Origin: an uncultured bacterium
GTDB lineage: Bacteria > Cyanobacteriota > Vampirovibrionia > Gastranaerophilales > Gastranaerophilaceae
Assembly (NCBI GenBank): GCA_949292185.1
Contig: CASEYP010000029.1
Coordinates: 62,001 to 126,000, forward strand
Direction of reading: 5' to 3'
DNA length: 64,000 nucleotides
Below are positions 59,673 to 64,000 of the stretch, piece by piece (positions within the stretch are counted from its first letter, which is position 1; each line of letters begins with the position of its first letter). The translations under genes were made by a program, and so were the position numbers. The notes beneath the pieces are model-generated. The model ran no database searches. It saw only the letters and a list, made by a program, of their open reading frames with translations, and was not told where the DNA came from.

Positions 59673-60158
59673 TTATGGAGAAACTTTTTGAGGAACACAG
59701 AAATAAGGATTATTCTGATATTTAGCCCAAGTAATATAAGCCTTATTTCCTTTTATAGTTGTCGTTCCAACACTTACATACTTAGTTTTTCCAGTTTTTT
59801 GATCAGTTTGCTGTGCAAAATTTTCCAACTCATATCGTTCAACCTCTCTAGAACGATCTTTCATTGCCGCATACAAATCATCTACCTGAAGATTTGTAAA
59901 AGTACAATCCAATTTATATTCACTGCTTGGCGATTTTATAGTCTCTTGATATTTACAAAAACCATTTCTCCAACCTTGGATTTGTCGATTTGTAACAAAA
60001 GATTGTCCTTCAAATTCAGAAGTTATGGTTTCTTCATACTTATCACAATCTTTAAAATGTTTTATAAATTTAGAAGAAAATTTTGTATACTCTGCTGCAA
60101 AAACACAACTTCCAAAAACTAATATAGAAATCAGCATTAAAATTGATATCTTTTTCAT
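59673..60158 (-). CDS. Secreted protein of unknown function
   Basis: 161 residues. Signal peptide KKISILMLISILVFGSCVFA, then a mature domain of about 140 residues with four cysteines (DCDKYEE, GFCKYQ, KLDCTF and YFCVPQ) and an acid-polar pattern. Possibly a small disulphide-bonded periplasmic protein. A GGGGAAGGA ribosome site precedes the ATG. Family not recognised. Confidence 0.75.
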   Translation of the reverse strand: MKKISILMLISILVFGSCVFAAEYTKFSSKFIKHFKDCDKYEETITSEFEGQSFVTNRQIQGWRNGFCKYQETIKSPSSEYKLDCTFTNLQVDDLYAAMKDRSREVERYELENFAQQTDQKTGKTKYVSVGTTTIKGNKAYITWAKYQNNPYFCVPQKVSP

Positions 60159-60295
60159 TTCCTTCCCCTTTCTTCCTATTTTAATAATAGCATTATAGCA
60201 GAATTTTTATATTTAGAAAAGAGATAAAAAATTTTTCAACATAAATATCAAATTTAAACAAAAAAATAAATATCCTCATTTTGTATGATTACAAA

Positions 60296-60392
60296 TTCAG
60301 AGGAAATGCTAACATAACAATATACTCCTTAGAGACTAAGATACACATATCCCTAATCAACAGCTATGCACCTCTGTACATAGCTTTTTTTT
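60296..60392 (+). ncRNA. Candidate small RNA upstream of mnmE
   Basis: A run of about 97 bases with a -10-like TATGAT (60284-60289), a small CTTAG / CTAAG hairpin (60328-60340), and a terminator AGCTATG / CATAGCT with T8 (60362-60392). AGAGG and CCTCT could pair over the whole unit. No coding ORF. The rest of the gap from 60159 has no other visible feature. Either a small RNA or an attenuator, though mnmE starts 54 bases later with its own box. Confidence 0.45.
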
Positions 60393-60433
60393 ATGGGAGA
60401 AATAGATTTATATAAAATAAAAATCTTTTGTTA

Positions 60434-60448
60434 TATAATCGAATTATG
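60434..60448 (+). promoter_or_regulatory. -10 box placed for a leaderless mnmE mRNA
   Basis: TATAAT (60434-60439), six bases (CGAATT), ATG (60446). No Shine-Dalgarno site. The -35 box is weak. Confidence 0.5.
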
Positions 60449-61789
60449 AATATTATACAGGAATTTGAAACAATAGCTGCAATATCTACCCCCCTAGGGA
60501 CAGGTGGAGTAGGAGTTATAAGAATTTCAGGTGATAAAAGCTATGAAATTGCACAGAAAATTTTAACAACAAAAAATCTCACAGCCGGAAGAATTTGTCA
60601 CGGATGGGTTGTTGACGGTGATACAAAAATTGATGAAGTAGTTATTTTACCATTCAAAAACCCAAACAGCTACACAGGTGAAGATGTAATCGAAATTCAA
60701 TGTCACGGCGGAATTAATGTTGTAAAAAACATTTTAGATACAGTTTTAAAAAACGGTGCCAGAATGGCAGAACGTGGAGAATTTACCAAACGAGCATTTC
60801 TAAATAAAAAGCTTGACCTATCACAAGCTGAAGCAGTAGATGATTTAATTCACGCAAAAACATCTAATTTTGCTATTCAATCCGCAAGAAATCTATCAGG
60901 CGTACTTGCAGATAAGATAAAAGAAATCAAAAGTGAACTATTTGAAACATCATCAAGAATTGTTGCGGGAATAGATTTTCCTGAAGATGTTCCGGAACCT
61001 GAATATTCTCATCTTATCGAAAGTTTTAAACATACAATAGATGAAATAAATTCAATCCTAGATTGTGCAAAATCATCAGACATTCTAAGACAGGGAATAA
61101 AAGTTGCAATTGTAGGACGTCCAAATGTTGGGAAATCATCTTTATTTAATGCATTGCTAAATATCAATAGGGCAATCGTAACCGATATTGCAGGAACAAC
61201 AAGAGACGTAATAAAAGAAAGCCTTGACCTTGGAGTTGCAGTAACTTTAATAGATACAGCAGGTATCAGAGAAGATGATAATATCGACAAAGTAGAAGAA
61301 ATCGGTATTGAATATTCAAAACAATCTGCTAAAGAAGCTGATTTTATTCTTTTTATGTACGATGCAAAAGCAGGTTTAACAAATGAAGATAAAGAAATTT
61401 ATGAAATAATAAAAGATAAACCACATCTTGTTATCGCCAATAAAACCGATTTAATTGATAACTTTAAAGAAGAAATTCCGAACACAATAAAAATTTCAAT
61501 AAATACCAAAGACGGACTTGATGATTTAAAAGAAAAAATTAAAGACGCAATATATAAATTCACCCCTGAAGAAACAGAATTTATAACAAACAAGCGTCAA
61601 CAAAATTGTCTTGAACGAAGCAAGGAATGTTTAGAACGAGCTTTGCACGCTGCACAAGCAGAAGAATTGCAAGATATGATTTATATTGATGTAAAATCAG
61701 CTCTTCTTGCCTTGGAAGAAATTACGGGCGAAGTTATAAATGATGATATCTTAAATAACATCTTCGACCATTTTTGTATTGGTAAATAA
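60446..61789 (+). CDS. mnmE: tRNA uridine-5-carboxymethylaminomethyl modification GTPase MnmE
   Basis: 447 residues from the ATG at 60446; an ATG six codons upstream (60428) lies within the promoter. The N-terminal tetrahydrofolate domain has ISTPLGTGGVGVIRISG and GEFTKRAFLNKKLDLSQAEA. The G domain has GRPNVGKSSLFNALL, TDIAGTTRDVI, DTAGIRE and NKTDLID. The C-terminus ends in the catalytic FCIGK. It modifies tRNA wobble uridine together with MnmG. Confidence 0.97.
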   Translation: MNIIQEFETIAAISTPLGTGGVGVIRISGDKSYEIAQKILTTKNLTAGRICHGWVVDGDTKIDEVVILPFKNPNSYTGEDVIEIQCHGGINVVKNILDTVLKNGARMAERGEFTKRAFLNKKLDLSQAEAVDDLIHAKTSNFAIQSARNLSGVLADKIKEIKSELFETSSRIVAGIDFPEDVPEPEYSHLIESFKHTIDEINSILDCAKSSDILRQGIKVAIVGRPNVGKSSLFNALLNINRAIVTDIAGTTRDVIKESLDLGVAVTLIDTAGIREDDNIDKVEEIGIEYSKQSAKEADFILFMYDAKAGLTNEDKEIYEIIKDKPHLVIANKTDLIDNFKEEIPNTIKISINTKDGLDDLKEKIKDAIYKFTPEETEFITNKRQQNCLERSKECLERALHAAQAEELQDMIYIDVKSALLALEEITGEVINDDILNNIFDHFCIGK

Positions 61790-61799
61790 ATTACAAAAA

Positions 61800-62360
61800 T
61801 TAGCTATTACTAGAAGTAAAATCTTTGTATTTATAACTTAAAATACTATAGCTTGAAACATCGGTAGATGAATCATCATCGCCATAGAAGATTGATGTTC
61901 CTGTTGCTTTTTTGTAATTTTCTTCATCAAGTTTTTCTTGTCTTTGGCAATCGTAAGTATAAGCTGAGATTTCAGCACTTGTAACTCTACCATCGTGATT
62001 TGAATCGATTTCATCAAAGTTATCAAGAATTTTACTTACCATATCACTTGAATAAGCACCAGATGCAGCAAGTTGTGTAAGTTCTGAACGAGAAACCCCT
62101 GATGATGCGATTGTATTTGTAAGTTTAGAAATTTCATCTGCGCCGATTACACCATCACCATCTTTATCAAGTGTTGAAAAATTATTTTGCAAATAAGACG
62201 CAAATGATTGGTTTAAAGTTAAATAATTTGTAGAATCATTTCTTGCTTTTGTTATATTTTCGTAAGTAACACCATCTTCAGGATACAAAGAAGCTAAATA
62301 TGAATATGTATTAGCCAAATTAGAAGATATACTTGTAATAATAGATGAACCTGATGCCAT
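61800..62360 (-). CDS. EF-hand calcium-binding protein
   Basis: 186 residues. Two canonical EF-hand loops: DKDGDGVIGADE (about 65-76) and DSNHDGRVTSAE (about 118-129). The rest is Ser/Thr/Asn/Tyr-rich and there is no signal peptide. A Ser/Asp-rich stretch follows (GDDDSSTDVSSYS). AAGGA ribosome site precedes the ATG. It might be a cytoplasmic or non-classically exported calcium binder. Confidence 0.85.
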   Translation of the reverse strand: MASGSSIITSISSNLANTYSYLASLYPEDGVTYENITKARNDSTNYLTLNQSFASYLQNNFSTLDKDGDGVIGADEISKLTNTIASSGVSRSELTQLAASGAYSSDMVSKILDNFDEIDSNHDGRVTSAEISAYTYDCQRQEKLDEENYKKATGTSIFYGDDDSSTDVSSYSILSYKYKDFTSSNS

Positions 62361-62485
62361 AATATAAATCCTTCTTATTTTTCTACCTTATCTTTATAAT
62401 AATAATTTTTTAGAAAAAATCAACTATTAATATAACTGATATAGAATATTTATATGATAAAATACAAATAAAAGACGAGGGAAGT

Positions 62486-63070
62486 ATGTTAAAAAATAAA
62501 GATGAAATTGTTGAAGTTTTAAATAATAATGGCGTTATCGCTTATGTTACAGATACAGTTTGGGGACTTGGCTGTCTTCCAAACAACGAAAAAGCCGTAA
62601 AAAAAATCTACGAAATAAAAAAACGCGAAGCACAAAAACCGCTGATTTTAATGTCAAATGACATATATCACCTGTTAAATTACGTAAAACCAATCCCAAA
62701 AATAGGGCAACAACTAATAAAAAAATATTTTCCTGGAGCACTAACAATCGTAACGGATAAAAATGAAAACACACCGGATTACATTACATCGAATATGTCA
62801 ACTGTTGGAATAAGAGTTCCTGACAATAAGGTTTTTCAAGAAATTTGCGAGACAATTCCGGGACACGTTTTGGCAACAACCAGTGCAAACTTATCACATC
62901 AACCTTCTGCAAAAACTTATGAACAAGCTCTTGAAAATATGACAGGATTAGCTGACCTTATCATAGAAGATTATGGCTGCCACGCAAAAGGTCTTGAATC
63001 TACTGTTGTTGGCGTTATGAATAACGAACTGAGAATATTTAGACAAGGCGAAATCCATTTAGAAATTTAA
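62486..63070 (+). CDS. tsaC: Threonylcarbamoyl-AMP synthase (TsaC/Sua5/YciO family)
   Basis: 194 residues. Family motifs: GVIAYVTDTVWGLGC, KKREAQKPLILM, FPGALTIVTDKN, STVGIRVPDN and ATTSANLSHQPSA. It is probably the enzyme that makes threonylcarbamoyl-AMP for t6A in tRNA; the related YciO cannot be excluded. A GAGGGAAG ribosome site precedes the ATG. Confidence 0.9.
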   Translation: MLKNKDEIVEVLNNNGVIAYVTDTVWGLGCLPNNEKAVKKIYEIKKREAQKPLILMSNDIYHLLNYVKPIPKIGQQLIKKYFPGALTIVTDKNENTPDYITSNMSTVGIRVPDNKVFQEICETIPGHVLATTSANLSHQPSAKTYEQALENMTGLADLIIEDYGCHAKGLESTVVGVMNNELRIFRQGEIHLEI

Positions 63071-63126
63071 ATGATTTGAAATTTATTTCTTTTTTTAATA
63101 AGATGATAAATAATGAGGGTATTTTT

Positions 63127-64000
63127 ATGGAATTGATTTTATATATCATTTATTTATACTTAATAATTTACACACTTTATCTTTTAATTTTGTCTGTCAG
63201 AAACCTAAAAGATAAACCTTTCACGATTGAAAAAAAATATTCAAAACACGATGATATAAAAAACAATTTTGCAGTAGTAATATACAGCCATAACCATAAA
63301 GAATGCCTGCAAGAACTTATTGAACAAATAAAAATGCAAGATTACCCTCTAGCAAATTTCAAAGTTTATGTAATCTTAGATAATTGCAATGACGGCTCTG
63401 AAAAATTATTTGAATATGACAATTTCTTACACGTATTAAATATTCAAGATGTAGGAACCTTGGGCAAAGATAAATCAATAGCAATGCTATTGGAGGAAAT
63501 AAAAAAAGATACTACAATAGATGCTTATATATTTATTGACAGTATAAGAAAAATCGCTCCTGACTTTTTAACATTAGCTAATGCTGCAATTAGAAAAGCC
63601 GATGTTGTAACCGGTGAACTAAACATTAATAGAGAAAATTTAGATATCGTAGATAGCATCAAATCTGTCCATAAAAAATACCATGCAAATTTCTTTAAAC
63701 AAGCACGCTCATTACTGGGACTTGCAACACAAATCGATTCAGGCTTATTTATCATAAAGAAATCTGCACTTGAAGATATTGAAAATAATCATGATATAAA
63801 CTTTAAAGATGCAAATTCAGAATTAGAATTCAGTCTTTTATTATCTCAAACAGGGCACAAATGTGTTTATAATCCAAATATTCAATCCTATATTTTAGGT
63901 CAAGATTGCACATTTAGAAAACCTAGATTATCAAAAAGATTTAACCTTTTAAAAAATAATTTTAAAAATTTAAAATCTTTTAATTTCACATTTTTAGAAC
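63127..64000 (+). CDS. Membrane-associated family 2 glycosyltransferase, 3' end cut by window
   Basis: 291 residues visible from the ATG at 63127 (GAGGG site 7-8 bases upstream), open to the window edge. An N-terminal helix (about 3-22) precedes the GT-A domain: FAVVIYSHNHKECL, VYVILDNCNDGSE, DVGTLGKDKSIAML and FIDSIRKIAPDFL. The layout resembles processive or exopolysaccharide glycosyltransferases with a later membrane region. Substrate is unknown. Confidence 0.85.
   Translation, partial: MELILYIIYLYLIIYTLYLLILSVRNLKDKPFTIEKKYSKHDDIKNNFAVVIYSHNHKECLQELIEQIKMQDYPLANFKVYVILDNCNDGSEKLFEYDNFLHVLNIQDVGTLGKDKSIAMLLEEIKKDTTIDAYIFIDSIRKIAPDFLTLANAAIRKADVVTGELNINRENLDIVDSIKSVHKKYHANFFKQARSLLGLATQIDSGLFIIKKSALEDIENNHDINFKDANSELEFSLLLSQTGHKCVYNPNIQSYILGQDCTFRKPRLSKRFNLLKNNFKNLKSFNFTFLE

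Overview
The window is a low-GC bacterial chromosome segment with densely packed genes, standard bacterial stop codons and no insertion sequence, prophage, CRISPR array or rRNA. The gene content points to a diderm relative of cyanobacteria, most likely a gut Gastranaerophilales/Vampirovibrionia (Melainabacteria) genome. Three things support this inference: LptD/OstA and KdsA (LPS with Kdo); a YidC whose extracytoplasmic insertion sits after the second membrane segment, as in cyanobacteria; and SLH-domain and very large type IV pilin-like proteins. No search was run, so the lineage is inferred.

Layout. 1-3 kb: lptD (cut by the window edge), an M23 peptidase and a 34-residue membrane peptide. 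3.1-4.6 kb: an anti-sigma/ECF sigma/Spy-like stress operon. 4.6-9 kb: pdxJ, a MurT-like ligase and a large pseudopilin. 9-12 kb: ytxH/DUF948 genes, tatD and tlyA. 12-20 kb: polA, then clpX-clpP-tig and rpsP. 20-24.7 kb: a membrane-anchored SF2 helicase, an orphan OmpR-type regulator and speD. 24.7-31.4 kb: a minus-strand envelope and housekeeping block (nnrD, trmL, CDP-alcohol transferase, Gfo/Idh, GT2, PBP4, nitrilase, DUF374). 31.5 kb: tRNA-Pro. 31.7-36.1 kb: a duplicated DHHW/AlgX-like locus with an MBOAT acyltransferase broken by an in-frame TAA. 36-45 kb: yidC, queA, a lytic transglycosylase, a short PLP decarboxylase, PilZ, and pgpH-ybeY-dgkA. 45-49 kb: surE, a candidate small RNA and an SLH protein. 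49-57.6 kb: a minus-strand set (NhaD-like, rseP, pheS, MBL, kdsA, SPOR, DUF366, queC, HEAT). 57.8-64 kb: a lineage-type membrane protein pair, mnmE, an EF-hand protein, a TsaC-like protein and a partial glycosyltransferase.

Working together: LPS and envelope building (lptD, kdsA, DUF374, dacB, M23, MurT, dgkA, yidC, rseP, the ECF operon) dominates. Translation quality genes (queA, queC, mnmE, trmL, tsaC-like, tlyA, ybeY, tig, clpXP) form the second theme.

Notable signals are: a repeated TATAAT-like box exactly six bases before ATG (probable leaderless mRNAs); the split MBOAT gene and its decayed tandem copy; a helicase with two transmembrane segments; three candidate small RNAs; and a short F[T/K]G motif shared by otherwise unrelated proteins of unknown function.
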